NCBI GenBank assembly: GCA_963969495.1
Contig: OZ018329.1
Span: 145,571,521-145,635,520, forward strand
Source: Ceratothoa steindachneri
Taxonomy: Eukaryota > Arthropoda > Malacostraca > Isopoda > Cymothoidae
Reading direction: 5' to 3'
Length of the DNA stretch: 64,000 nucleotides
The notes beneath the pieces are model-generated. The model made no database searches, had not been told where the DNA came from, and saw only the letters and a program-made list of their open reading frames with translations. How positions within the stretch are numbered: position 1 is the first letter of the stretch; the number at the start of each line of letters is the position of its first letter. The translations under genes were made by a program, and so were the position numbers. This document shows, piece after piece, positions 22,526 through 35,640 of this stretch.

Positions 22526-25500
22526 GCCTCGATTTAGAATAGCCCTATTTAATATAGGCCTATAACGTAGGCCCCGATATACATGCCTGCGTGGGTTTAT
22601 CTCTTTTCCTTTCATGTCTGGATAACGAGCGATCGCGCTTTGCTTTTAAAACCGCTCTATTCCCGTCCCTTGATCTAAAACGGCCTCTGTCTTCTCATGG
22701 CACCCGGCACCTGGACTGCCTATTTCTATTCCTCTCCCATTCTCTTCTCTCTATGTTTTTCTGTATTTTTATCTTCTATGTTCTTTTCTGCTCTTAGTTA
22801 CATTCCAAGTGGATTGGAAAGTGGGTGATCGGCGTGGAAAATATTTTAAAAAGTGCCACGCCATATGTATGTAAAGAGAAAGATCCAGCCAATAATCAAG
22901 ATACACAAAGAAAGAAATAGAGAGAAAATACCGACATGTAAAAAGATGAAAGATATAGACGGAATATTAGCTAATTTTCAATTTTATTTTCTTTAATGAC
23001 TTTTTTTATATTTTTCCAACTTAAAATATATATTCTCAAATTATGGTCCTCCTGTCGGTTTCGTACCAGGTCTTTGATCTAATCGAGGAACATTCTTGCC
23101 CTGCAAGCGTACGAATCCAATAAGTACTAGTGCGTGGATTCGTAACATTAATTCCTGCAATTTAAACGTGCTGAAATCTTCAAGTCCCCCCCCTCCCGTC
23201 CCCCATGAAATAACCAAAGTTTATGTAATAGCCAGGATCAAAATTCTAAAAAAATCAACTTTACTACTATAGTATATGCAAATGACCTTTTAAGTGAGGT
23301 AGAATGGCTTGTTGCAAGCAGTCCGGGCTAATGATCCCGATAATTCTCACTTGTGGCAAAGTGGTCGCTTCTTTCTTAGAAGAAATTACAAAAGAAAAAA
23401 GTGCGGTCACTTTAAAGCGATCCAAATTTGGAAGGATAATTGGGGCAAAGAGTGCTTCTAATGAGTGTTTGAGGGAAGGAAGAGAAAAAGAAGAAAATTG
23501 GGTAAAACATAATTACTAAAGAGGCAGATAATTTAATGCGCTCACCTGCCTGCCTGTAACGTAAGCAGTGCCACCAAAAAGAAAGAATAATTAAAACAAA
23601 TATATATAACAACCATACAGCAAAATATAAATAAATTAATCACATTAATAAAATAATAAAGAAGCAAACTTTATTACTCTAGTGAAGGCCTCAGTCATCA
23701 AATGCCAACCAACAATTTAATTAAAAATTCAAATAGAAGGGAAGAGGCCAACCTGTTCCCATGAGTATCATACGGGGGGTCTGGTATGAAAAAGACGTTT
23801 CCAACACCAGGGAAAAGCGTTACCGCCCCCACCTGCCACTATAACGGAACATGGTCCGTCAAAGAACTCCACCAGGCTAGCACATTCAATCAAAATGTAG
23901 CGTACAGTCTGTGGGACCAAGCAGTCTTCAGATAAAGTTTTAGGGAAGCGCTCCTCAGATGGCGCTGCTTCTCACGTGTGTGTTGGATTCAGAGGCGACA
24001 GAAAATGATTCGATATCGATAAGGTGTTGAGAGATAGGTTTTTTGTGCAATTCAGGCCACAATAGCACGCAATTTTGAAGTGCCCAGCGCTGGCACCCAT
24101 CTTCTATTCCATGTATTCCTAAATTCTGACCTTTAACAAATCATAATTTCTTAGTGCGGGGAAGAAATAATAACACCTTTCAAGTTTATCAATCTGTGCA
24201 GCCAGCATGACCCCCTCATCACTGTACTCGCTTCCAAAAACGCCTACACAATCAGGAACCGAAAAAAAGCAAGTACGGCATCCATCTGACTCGCAAAAGA
24301 CATTATTTTAGGGTTATCGCAAACTAGAAGATGTGTAAACCATAATGCTTAGTGCTCTCCGTAAGTCACTATGTATTTGAAAAACAGTTTCTGTACCTAG
24401 TACGGAGCGTAATCTTCTATAATGAGCTAGATATTGGAACTTGCTCGATCAGAAGTCACAAAGCAATGCGCGGGAATGAGTCGCTGGCTTCAAACAAAGG
24501 TAGGATGGAGGAGCATCCAAGGCAAACTTTTCTTCGGACTCAGCACTAACTGTGTGCACAGGAACGGATTTAGTGCATCAAGATGCATGCTTTTAGAATC
24601 GTGAACGCAATAGTTTTAGTGCTGTGGAAGCCCTGGAAGAATATTTGAAGGGGACGACAAACGTTGAATGGTGTAGCAGGAGTATCTTGGTAGTAACCTT
24701 CGGTGCAAATGTAACAGGGTTATCTACATATGATTAGCAAAGAAATTTCATTGTCTTGAAGTGGCTGAGGTTATGTTGTACTCGTCCAATTTTGGTCTTT
24801 GCGATTCAGCTGGTACTCATTCATTGCTATCCAACTTCCGGGAACTAGGTTTAGTAATGTAGATAACTTGGTCTAATCTCACTAACCATGGGTCTTACCT
24901 ACTCCGAGTCAATCGACTCTTGCCGGACAGAGGGGCTCCAATATTGGACAAAGCAGGAATCGCATCATTCCTGCTAAAAGCCTGATTGGGATGGCAACTT
25001 GAGAATATAGAACCCGCAGAAGGATGAGCTGTGAGGCGCTAGAGTTATCACGTAGTTGTTGAATATCAAGAAGAGTCGGGTTATCATTTACCCTTGAGAT
25101 TCAGATGAGATTCTTGGACGCACAGAGCCCAACATAATGGACGACTAGAATTTGCATTTCGAACGAATCCGAAACACACTGCATAGAGGAAGCTGGTTGC
25201 CATTATGATAATATACAGACTTGACATTATACCAATACAACTTTAGCATGAATGGCCTTAGACAATATAGGTAGATTTGGTCTTGACCGTTTTTCACAAG
25301 CTGCCAAGATTTATTAGTGTTGCTAAAACGGTGGCAATGGTAACTCTCGAGTTAACGGCCCGAATGCCTTCACACTGTAGCGTCACCAACCTGCGCGCAC
25401 CGACTCAGCAAGCAATTCTATGTCCAAAGTGAGGAATATTTTCAAGGCAAGTACGAGTATAGAGACCTCTTTCCACTTTCATCTACACTGAATCATTCCT

Positions 25501-26035
25501 TGTTAGTCAGCATTTTACTAATATCCTCAAGGGAGTAAGTAGTCTACCTGTTCCCATGAATAGAGAATTCAAGTTATATGGCGGGGTCACTCGCACAGAT
25601 ATAGCATTGGGTGATCCAAGATCACTCAGTAGCTCACCATGAGTACCATTGTCCAAATTGACACTAAGAAACCCGTGCAAAGAAAGCGGCAAAAAAGAGC
25701 AAAATGGACATGCCTCGAAGAAACAATGGTATGCCCTGGAATTTCTGAAACAAAATTGAAACTACCTAGGCTTTATTCATCCTAGATATCGCAGATTTAC
25801 CATTTTATTGGTACTTCCATTCCGAGACTCTTTCACCTAACTTTCTTAGCCAGAGCCTATCTTTGTAGGCTAGTCGCCACCTAGCTTCAGTTCAATTTTC
25901 TTCCATCCTTCTTTTTATTTCTGTCCTCCCCCCCAGGGAGTGTCAGATTTATAATACAAACAATGCTACAGCTTACATCTGCTGAGGGTTTCCGAACGGC
26001 CTAAATGCCAATAGTAGACCTTCGGGAACAAGTAA
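22526..26035. other. Long stretch with no recognised gene
   Basis: Both strands were read for transposon and host motifs. The minus strand between 25,700 and 23,800 has short protein-like stretches (for example near 24,100-24,230) but none I can assign. Open frames are at most 71 codons. There is a short C-rich run at 23,187-23,205. No RNA gene or tandem repeat was seen. Confidence 0.35.
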
Positions 26036-26039
26036 AAAC

Positions 26040-26280
26040 AATCCCCCAAATCCTTCTAGTAAAGATAATCCATCAGTAAAATGACCAAATAAAAATAATC
26101 TCTTGCCTAATTCCCTAAGTAAAGATAATCCATCCCCCACAAAAAGTTAAAGATAACCTCTCAAAAAAAGATCAAGTAAAGGTAAACCCTCTTCCAAATG
26201 ACCAATTAAAGATAATCACTCTCCTATTCCAAGTTAGGATAATCCCTCAATAAAATGACCAATTAAGATAATTGATTTTT
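26040..26280. repeat. Degenerate tandem repeat with 'aaagataatcc' core
   Basis: At least six imperfect units contain 'agtaaagataatccatc' or 'caattaaagataatcact', alternating with 'aaaatgaccaa'. Spacing is roughly 25-45 bp. It is visible directly in the sequence and has no coding potential. Confidence 0.6.
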
Positions 26281-27353
26281 CCCAGGTTGAAGAAAGCTTA
26301 AATAAACCTTTATTTAGCATGGCCATTAGAGTCGCCTCGCCTCAACCCTTTGCAAAAACTATGGCATGAAATGAAGGTCCACCTCAATAAAAGACGCCCC
26401 CAACACCGATTGTGAGGGAAGTTTAAGAAAGGCGATTTGGACAAAATTTCACCCGATTTGTTTTAACCAAGTCACAAACTATAATATTCATTGGAACTGT
26501 CTATTAAGGAAAAAGGTCATACTATGGATTATTAGTTATCAAATTTCATAAAGTTTGATTACTTTTTGGGTGCAAAGATTCGTAAAAAGTGTTATTATTC
26601 CTTTATTTGTTTATTAAACTTGCTGAAACTTTGTGGGTGCGTTTATTAAGCATTCGACTCTATGCCTTCAAATTCTCTTACCATGCAATGAACTGTTCAT
26701 TAGCTCTGACGAAAGAATGGGGTATTGGGTAGGGGAATGAATGCTTTCTGGGGTAAGTTTATGTTCCACAGATTTATGCTCTCTTTCTTTACCACTTATT
26801 TACAGATATCTCCTTGCAAACCCTCTAATGGATACGCCCTTTTTGATTTTAGATTAAATTTTGCGTGAAAATATTTCTGATTTGTTATTAATCGATCGCT
26901 TTTCATACCTCGCTCGTCCTTGGGAAGACCTTGAGTTCTCTTCTCCATAAAACTGCCATTCAAATTCTGTGACTTAAATCGTGAGTGCAAGATCCAAGCC
27001 CACCCCACGATCGAGTCCGAGTTGAGTCTCGGCTCTCATTTATTTTCTTCCTTGAAATTTATTCCTCTTTTTACCATTTTTCTTAATTTCTAAATTTCTT
27101 AATCCTTTCACTACTCCTTTTTTTCTTACTTCTTTTCTACTGTACCTCTGAACAACGTACATTTCCTATATTTCCCCTAATTATCACCCAGTCAGTTACT
27201 CTCTTCCCCTTCTTAACATTTATTTCTTCCTCTTCCCACTAAACTAATCCTTTTAACTTTGTAGACACTTGAATAATTCTCAAATTTGGATTTAAAAAAT
27301 GATGATTTTTATCGTGAAATTTTAAATTTTTCTTCGGGCTAAAAAAATATACC
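26281..27353. other. No recognised feature
   Basis: AT-rich DNA. A 70-codon minus-strand frame at 26,796-27,008 has no known motif. It forms the left flank of hAT-2. Confidence 0.35.
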
Positions 27354-27772
27354 GTAATTTCTAGAGGTGGTCCGGATGTAGGCTTCTTGATATCCGCGGA
27401 TGCGGATGCAGAGGGGGATTTTTATTTTCAATATCCGCGGATGCGGATGTTCTAAATTTTTCTATGTTTAGCTAATAAAAATGAGTTTTAGCCACAGATA
27501 ACGAATAAAAATGAGTGAAAATAGAAGCCTATGTTAGAATGAATGATTTTTCCATGGATGTAACTAATAAATAAAATTGTTTAGTAAACTACTAAGCTCA
27601 TAAATTAAATTATGCAATAAAAATAAATTACAAAATTAGTTTAAACGTAAAGAAAGTGTTAAATTCATCATCTGTGTTACCAGGATGTGGGACGAGGACC
27701 CAACTCAAATGCACCCCACCAACCTGTGTCCCCAACCATCACCGTTGTGGAAAAGGTTATTAGTATTTGTAA

Positions 27773-30372
27773 TCAATACTTTTGGAAATTGTGTTTTAGA
27801 AACAAAAGCTGCTGAACTCGGTCAGGAGCTAACTTGGTACTCTTCCTGTCGTAGATGAAACCAGCTCCACTGAATAGGCGCTCGCTGGCTACGCTGCTTG
27901 ACGGACATGCTAAGTACGTCCTAACAAGCGCGGCAAGGGATGGGTAAGACTCAGCGTTTTGCCTCCACCAAAGGAGTGGATCTTCTGACGTTTGTACACG
28001 TTTAAGTTTAAGTTTTTGATATTTATCAATCATAGAGGTGGTTTCTTTGTAAACATCCGTTTGGCAAAGGTCTTTATTATCGCTGTCAGAAAATAGTAGG
28101 CCACTCATTGTGCCAGCGATACTCAGGACGTGTGTCTCCAATATTTTCCTCTTCTACTTGGATATTCAGATGATCCAGTTCCTTCATTCCGGTTTTTGAT
28201 TTCTTCGCACAGTTGCCCCAAATTTGCAATGTCTCTTTAAAGCGCAAGTTATTCCCCAAATTTTCTCTTATATCTTGGTGCAGGTAAAGTTGCGATTATA
28301 TAAATGTCGTTGTACTGTAATTTGTCAAATATCGCAGTCATTTTTGATAACAGCTTGTCTTTTATGGTTTTAACACCCTGAACTTGAACCGTGCTGCTGT
28401 TATTAAGCATCACTTCCAGTGTAGTAACAAGAGGTATTATTTCTGAGACTCATGACTCGTCAGGACTGATGCTCTTGGTTACCTAATAAAAATGCTTGAG
28501 GATAGCAACACAGTTATTTAAAAGCACGTCATTTGTTGCAGAAGGTCGCTTTACTTTACTATGCTGGCAGCGTACAAGCAGACAGCTTCTTTTATTTCAG
28601 AAATTCGCTCCAACATATGCAAGCCGCTGTTCCAGCGCGTTGCAACGTCTTGAATAGCAGTAAGTTGCTGCACATTTAGCCGTTCTTGATTTTTTTCAAT
28701 TCTTCTTGAGTGGCTTGGTTTACGGCCGAGTACGCGTGCACGTTTGATTTGTACATGAATTAATCCGATCCACCTTTCTCTAAGAGTGCTCTAACTTAAT
28801 TCTTTAACCAGGGAGGTTTCGTATTAAATCTATTGCCAGTGCTGCGTTCGAGGATCGAATTAAACAACTCCGACAAAATATACTTTCAATCACATAAAAG
28901 AAAGAAATATTATATCTTTAAATACATTAATTCTAGAGCCAGAGGGTCTAATAAAAATTAACACTACAAATGAGTAATACAAGATGGTTGACGCAAAGAT
29001 CCCTTCTAATACACGAGATTTAAGCTAAATTAATGCTAGTTCTTAAGTCATTTGAAATTTACATAGTCTGGTTACGACTACCAGATTAAAATAACAAAAT
29101 GAATAAATTTTGTATTCGTATTACATTTAATTATTGGCAAAAATAGACATAAACAATCGGAGGGGACAGTAAGCCTGTTCATAGATTTTATGCTCACGCA
29201 GCCTTAGGCAGCAAGATTTTCATTCTAAAGACTCTCACACCCTCCCATCTTTATATTAACGTACCACACCAGCAGTCTCGTAAATTATGAAATCTGCTGA
29301 CCGAAATCCTTCTTTGCGAGCGACTTCGAAGAGTCTTGGGGCAGCAAGGAAAGGAGGGAGGGAATTCTTGGCCCAAGTGGAACGTAACGTTTGACAGTGC
29401 TATATAAACAAACTAGCGTCTGTTGTCTTCGTTATATTCATTCCTCTACATTAAGTGCTGAATAGTTGAAATGTGTTGCAATGGATCTTCATTTTGACAG
29501 CAAATCATTTACGCTTTTCTGAGTTATAGCCCCAGCCTTGACCACCAGTTTACAGTGATGTACTAAGCAATTAATTTTACTTACTTCTGACAGAAACAGA
29601 GCTTTTTTTTCATAGTAGCACCTGCATCTCGCATCACACAGTAAACTCTCTCGTGCGCAATCTTCCATTTGTCCAGCATTTTAAGAAACGTTGCACTTAA
29701 GTACTCACCAGTATGACGCTCCGTCAGAGGTTCTGCACACAGTGCACAAGTGCTGTCTCTGAAAATGGTCCTCAACAGCGTGACATGTGAGAGATAAAAG
29801 AGACACTCCCGGTGTGTTGTCAGATCATGCGTCTGTGGTGAAAGACAGTTTAGATGATTCATTCAAGTTTGCGATAATTGACACTATATTATCTTTAACT
29901 AAGGAGTAAATGTCTTCACATATCTTATCTTTATAAAACTTCCTTTTTTTGTTGATATCGTGGAGACGATGTTTCCGTGAGACGTTTAAATCCACGGTTT
30001 TCAACATGACTGTAAGGCTAATCGCCTAATGCTATATCATTTCAGCCACTTTAGTATCCAGTAATTTTGATCGCTCATCATTTTTGTCCTATGATTTAAT
30101 TTTCTCAAAACAGGTCAATAGCGTTTGTTGTTTATATACTTCCTTACTTGTGGACGGCGCAAGTAACTGCGCAGCTTTTTTATGCTTTCAGAACATGTTT
30201 GTTCTTCTTTTAATTCTTTGAACTCTATAAGATGTTTAGCTCTCAAGTGGTTGCGTAACGATGCTGTTCCTCTGCCTTTACAGGAATAGTTTGAGTTACA
30301 GAGTTTACATTTTGTAACCTCCTTTGAAATGTTTCCGAAATACTTCCACTCTGAGCTTGTTTGAGGAGCCAT
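27773..30372 (-). pseudogene. hAT transposase relic with BED finger and dimerisation domain
   Basis: Reading the minus strand, a BED zinc finger begins at 30,372: E-W-K-Y-F-G, then C-K-L-C-N-S-N-Y and S-L-R-N-H-L-R-A-K-H. Mid-protein pieces follow in the frames 29,825-30,007 and 29,581-29,862. Near 29,460-29,560 there is I-N-C-L-V-H-H. At 28,627-28,650 the codons give D-V-A-T-R-W-N-S, a conserved hAT motif. The C-terminal dimerisation domain (27,773-28,141) is well kept: W-W-R-Q-N-A-E-S-Y-P, then S-S-V-A-S-E-R-L-F-S-G-A-G and L-A-P-D-R-V-Q-Q-L-L-F-L. Many stops and frameshifts lie between, plus the 0.7 kb insertion. It resembles ZBED-type transposases, normally 600-700 residues. It is inactive. 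Confidence 0.9.
28735..29455. repeat. Unidentified ~0.7 kb insertion inside hAT-2
   Basis: The hAT coding similarity breaks at about 29,455 and resumes at about 28,735, just before the D-x-x-T-R-W-N-S motif. The intervening DNA has no hAT similarity. No clear target duplication or terminal repeat could be matched, so the class is open (solo LTR, MITE or spliced-out intron are possible). Confidence 0.5.
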
Positions 30373-31003
30373 TATATAAATTATTAAAATTAATGGTCAA
30401 TACAATAGTATTACAAATTCACAATAGGCCAATACTAAATAAACTAAATACTACTGGAAGATATTCACTTAAAATCAAAGCACAAACCCTCACTAAAAGG
30501 TAAATAGAAAAACGCGAGCAGTTCAGAAAAAGCACTCACAGGACAAACACTGCAATGCTACTGGCAGTCATTCGATTTCTGTCACAACACGTGGACACCA
30601 CACGTACATACGCCCACACAAGACTGTAGCTGCTCGCCGATACTTTAAACATCTGGCCTAGCAGCAACATCACGTTACATGTTCCTTCCTGCTGTGTTTA
30701 CACATCAGTGACGTACAAAGAACAAACATGAAGCGTACGTGACACATGCTAGTTCTCAGCCTTATCACACGCATTACGCAACTCTACCTGTTATTTACTT
30801 AACGCAGAATCAATTTCAATTAAATAATTTCTAATTTTCTATGAAATGCGTTCATGCATAACGTTTATACTAAATTACTAATATAGTAATATTACATACA
30901 TTATTTAAAATATCCGTCTGACATCCGCATTTAAAATTGCGGACGCGGATTGGGTTCGGATATGAAAAATCTCGCGGATATCCGGACCATCTCTAGTAAT
31001 TTC

Positions 31004-31990
31004 TTAATAGGAAAATTGCGTTCAAAATACATAATGGAACCGAAATAAAAGTTTGGGCGCCCATTTTATTATAAGATATTTTATTTTTTTTTAAGTAAAA
31101 CTCAGAACATTTAAGTTTTAGATGGAAAGAAAACAAATTGAATGAAGACTCAAATTATTTATCTAAATTTAAAGTTTATTAATATAATTGAATTGTAAAA
31201 TCGAAGTGTTGAATGCGTCAATACCTTATGAAGAGAAAAAGAAGAGGAGATAGAGTCTGTCATCTATCTTCACTCCTCCACACGTCATCTATTAAAAGCC
31301 CGAGGGGTGATGACAATCGAGAGCTAAAAGGTTCATCATTTCAGTGGTTCGAACCCTAATCAGTCGTATTTATTGACATCGCCTTAATTATTCTGAACCC
31401 CAATCTAATGAGCAGTCAACCCTGTCTGAACAGGCGACCCACTTCACGTATTCTAGGCAATGGTGGAAATGGTAGTAAGAATCAAATTTTGATATTTTTG
31501 TTTGCATTAGGTTATATTAGGTTGGGTTAGATCTGGTTTGGTTTTCACTCTAAATATATTGGTTACTCAGGTTAATACACGAGTACCGATAATTGGTCGT
31601 CTACCGTTTGTTATGTCATTTTATATTTTGTGATTTAATGTTAGGTTTTAAAGTTCAGTTAGGTTAGGTTAGGTTATTAAAACAAAAGCTCATACAAACT
31701 TTTAAAATTATATGGACTCCAGGATCTTAACTTTAATTGAATTATTGGTGTTTTAAATTAAATAATTTGTGGGGGAGTTAAAATTTAAAAACATAACCTA
31801 ACTTAATCCTTTAATAAAATAATTGTCTGTCGATAATAGGAAAGTACCTTTGTTATTTAATAAACTCCCTTTAACTTGTCCACGTGTAAATAAAAATAGA
31901 AAAGGGTGTATGTATATTAATTGTTCCTTCCAACCCAATTTACTCGTAAACTTAAACTGTCTTTGTGGTATCTCTCCGACATAATGGCCC
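31004..31990. other. Intergenic, with short (TTAGG) runs
   Basis: At 31,659-31,676 three TTAGG units occur head to tail. Similar scattered units occur at 31,507-31,545. TTAGG is the common arthropod telomere unit, but the run is far too short to be a telomere. No gene is seen. Confidence 0.6.
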
Positions 31991-32344
31991 GCGGGCCATG
32001 ATTATACTTTTAATTTCAACTAACATAAATTATGCTTCATTATTTGAGCAAGACAACATAGCGCCAACTAGAAAAAAAACCGGCTTCAACTAGTAAACAA
32101 AGGATTTATCACTGTTAAAGCGCAAAAATTATTTATTATAAAATAACACAAAAATAGAATAGCTTTCCCAGAAATTACTTTAAAATATGAGCTTGCACAA
32201 ATAAGAGTTTTGAAACTAAGGATTTATTCATATTTTCTCGACCTTAGCTAATTTCGACTTCCATCTCTTACACCTTTGTTTGATAGCTGACCTGGAGTGG
32301 GTCTTAGTGTCTGGTGGTTCGTAATTCCATAATATTATAAAGGC

Positions 32345-32495
32345 ACTAAAGCACAAAGAGCTATGACACACAAGTAGTCATTAGACACAAAGAGTCATGA
32401 ATTAAAGAATAATGAGACACTAATAGTCATAAAACACAAAGAGTCATGGGACGCAAAGAGTCAAGAAAGACAAAGATTCAGGGGACACGAACTAC
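32345..32495. repeat. Degenerate ~17 bp tandem array (copy B)
   Basis: Units such as 'gacacaaagagtcatga' and 'aaacacaaagagtcatggg' correspond to the array at 395-592. Units are fewer and less regular here. Confidence 0.7.
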
Positions 32496-32749
32496 TTAAC
32501 TCACGTACGTACCAGTAAAGGGAAGCCAGCTCTGGAGAGACGCACTTTAGAAGAAATCTTTTTACTATTATAATTATTTATCTTTAATTGATCCCATGAA
32601 TTACCTTGATAAGGATTTAATAATCAAAACCTCAAAATTTGTTGAACACCCAGGATGGCGACTGGGCCGATAAATGGCAGATGAACTTGAATATCCGTCA
32701 ATGCGAGGGAGGTCAGGCACTTAGGATATCGAAATTAAATGAATCCTTC

Positions 32750-35390
32750 CCGTTATTACCGCTCTCCCTTTTCCTAAAGCTTTATTGAAGCAAAAAAAAC
32801 CGAAGCCTTCTGTCGAGCTCTTGTATAAATATTAAATGCACAGAAATATTTCTTTTCATGTCACTGATTGATTATCTTTCGCTTTCAGATAGCTCTGGTT
32901 TCCTTTTGTGATGGAAAAAGGTTTTTTCTCTCTTTTGTCTCTCATTTGCTGACTGACACATAGGGATTAGTTGCCTAAAATACTTTAGCTTATTATTTAG
33001 GCTATTACAAAATACAAAAAAGAAAAAAATCACGAAAGAATACCCCATAGCAAGAAGGAAAACAACAAAGACCAAAAACCCATAAAACAAATGGTTAAAG
33101 TAAATGGTGCTTCATCGTCGGAGGGGGCAGGGAGGCTTTTGGTGGTCGTGAGGGACAGGTACAAATTAGTTGTTCTCACTATACAAGAGAATCTTAATGG
33201 CCAGATTCAGTAAACACCATCTTTACGGGCTTGGTCATGTTGGCTAATCGAGGTTAGGATTGGTTTTCTAACAAGTTCTTCTGTAATTTGGAGAGGATTT
33301 TATTTTATGAACTCGCATTAAGATTTATGTGTGTTTTCTTCGAGTTAGTGGATTTTTTTCAGTGGTGAATTTTAGAAGTTGCGAATGTACAATGATCTTT
33401 CTATCGTCCTATGGATCTGTTTAAGTTTCATTGGAGTTATGTTATCGCGAGTTTTGTGAGGTTTGGGTGGATATTTTTACTACTCCTGGGTAGTATGAGG
33501 GATCAAATGTGTTTCGAGGAATTTTTAACAAAAAAAAAAGTAATTTCCAGATTCTCTGGCTGTTTGGTATGCAGTAGTGTTTTATCACTCTTTCCCACTG
33601 TGGGCTTATTAACAGTTTAATATGGAATATCGCATCTGCTGTAAAATTGAAATATTGCATCTGCCGTAAAATTGAAGCAATTAAGAATTCACCATCCACT
33701 AACCACAACTGCTTTTTCACTTTGCTGCACCGGATCGCAAAAGATTTTTGTAAGAATAAATGTAAACTTACTACATCAGAAATTTTAGGATTTGGGTTGT
33801 TTAGATGAGTCCAATTCAAGTCCTGAAGTGATCCCTCCACTTTTATGTTGGGGATGTTATTCTGTTAGTCTGTCTACGCAGTGAGTTTTTTTCTATTGTA
33901 GGAATACGCTTTAGTGATAAATATATTTTAAACGTTTTTAATGTCTGCTCGAAATTCTCTCCGGATTTGTATAAGGGATACATATGAGCCTTTTTTTAGA
34001 AGAGTTTAAGACCATTTAACAGATTCCAGAGAAGTCTAAGAATCGTTGAGAGTTTTATTTGGCTTAACAGAGGCATCCAAATGTGTAATGAGGCAAATAT
34101 CGGATCAGTTCTACAAATTTGTATGTGTGGAGTTTTCCACTGATAGCAAAATTTCTTTTAGTTGAATGTGGAGTTCATTATAAGTACCCACTACCTTTAG
34201 AGAGGGAAACAATTGACTGACTATTGGCTAAGAAAAAAATTACTTCATATTTTCTTAATTTAAGTAAATCTTGCTAAAAAAATTGAGGTAGAAATTTGAA
34301 GTTGGTATTATGTATCTTTGGGATGGAATTATTTTTAATCTAGGCTACTTTCAATCTTAGGAATTAGTTTTGAATGGTCTTTTATGCACCTATTATGCCA
34401 CAGTTTCGCAAAAACCTAATATATAATGGCTTTATTAGCTTAATTTAACATCGTGATTTATTTAATATCTAAACACACACTTATTGATTTAGAAATAGGA
34501 TTATTATTATTACAAGCTCAAATCTGACAAGGATATGTGAAAACTTGCTAGTAGGTGAGTGGTGTCAGGTTTTCAGTTACAAAGAAATCGACAAAGCGGT
34601 GGATTCGACGCCAAAAGATTGATCTTATCCGCTCGAAAGTCCACTTTTAGTCATAATCCATCACGAACGAGAGTTATCCTCACTTATATTGAGTTATTTC
34701 GTCATTGAGGGACTCTCAGCTGCTTCAATTGCTACATAAGGTGGTGACAAAGGGTCGTGAATATCCCTTTCCTCGCACTGTGCGGCGCGACGTAAGAATA
34801 AGGCTTGTTTCCCTGGATCGCCAAGACGATCTGTGACGTAATGATGGATGGCTTTGTTTAATTCGACTTTCTCGGTAAGAGGGCGAGCAGAACCCATGCT
34901 CTGCCCCCGTAAAAGAACAGGTTAGATAAAGCTAAAATAGGTCTACAGGATTTCCTTCGGTTTCAGTTAAACATCTCCTCATTTAGTGTTGCAACGGTAG
35001 TCTTATAGAGTAATGGGTGAGGAGAAGGTAATGCATCTTGTAAACAACCAGCCAACCATCAATTGAGATATTCGACACCAATGCTAGGGTTGTGATCTTC
35101 TATATTACGTCACTGTATCGCTCACAGTCTTTTTACACGAGCAATGTTCGGGGTAATCCAACGTGTACTAATGTCGTGATTATGTAGAATGTTGCTAATT
35201 TCCTTCGATAAGAATGAGGCTCCGCTCTTACAATGAATAAGAGCTGGCATGAAATAGATCGGGTGAGTTCGAACTAAACGGGCAGTCGATAAGTACTTAG
35301 TAGGTAAAATATCTTGAAATTCTAGTCACAATATAAGAATTACAATGTACATGGTATTGGAACAATAGTTATAATGTTGGATTAGAAAAA
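32750..35390. other. Copy B segment without alignable A counterpart
   Basis: No recognised gene was found on either strand. A 67-codon minus-strand frame (34,694-34,897) and a 132-codon minus-strand frame (33,442-33,840) have no known motif. A near-repeat of about 22 bp ('gaaatattgcatctgccgta') occurs at 33,625-33,670. Confidence 0.35.
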
Positions 35391-35394
35391 GTGT

Positions 35395-35640
35395 TCGAAA
35401 TGCTCACCACATTTCTTAATACATTTAGAAAATGTATCACAGAAAAGCAAAATTTCGTCCAAGATCTTCGATAATTTTGACGCTAGAAGTCATAATTATT
35501 ATATGGAGTTGGTGAATGGTTCTTGGTAGTTCAGCATAGACTGAAATCTTCATTAAGCCCAAAGCAAACAAGTCGGGAGATAGAAGTTCATGAGATCGAT
35601 CAGGATATTCGATCTCCATTACTAGGTCGTAATCCGTTTT
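35395..35640 (-). pseudogene. Tc1/mariner transposase C-terminal fragment
   Basis: The minus strand reads L-L-S-P-D-L-F-A-L-G-L then K-I-S-V-Y-A-E-L-P-R-T-I-H-Q-L-H, which resembles the 'SPDLTPLDFFLWG' to 'VYxxxPxTIxxL' segment of mariner-type transposases. In another frame, C-I-K-K-C-G-E-H-F-E-H-F-F resembles the usual 'GGHFEHLL' C-terminus. The N-terminal domains and terminal repeats were not recognised. It is too short and broken to classify further. Confidence 0.5.

Larger units (their letters stand above)
27362..30995 (-). mobile_element. hAT-2 DNA transposon with perfect 8 bp target duplication
   Basis: The left end reads 'tagaggtggtccggat' and the right end is the inverse of 'tagagatggtccggat'. 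Both are followed inward by repeated 'atccgcggatgcggat' type motifs. The flanks are identical: 'gtaatttc' at 27,354-27,361 and at 30,996-31,003. This is the 8 bp duplication expected for hAT. The 3,634 bp element has a minus-strand transposase relic and an inserted block at about 28,735-29,455. The identical flanks suggest a fairly recent insertion, while the coding part is heavily decayed. Confidence 0.95.

Noticed and set aside
23800..24260. Minus-strand RT thumb-like stretch (W-A-L-Q-N-C)
   Set aside because: Only a few residues resemble an RT, no palm motif was found upstream, and adjacent frames match nothing.
31346..31356. 'ggttcgaaccc' as a tRNA B box
   Set aside because: No matching A box, acceptor stem or anticodon arm could be folded at the right distance upstream.
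31659..31676. Telomere or subtelomere
   Set aside because: Only three TTAGG units in tandem; real telomeres have long arrays. It is consistent with, but not proof of, an arthropod source.
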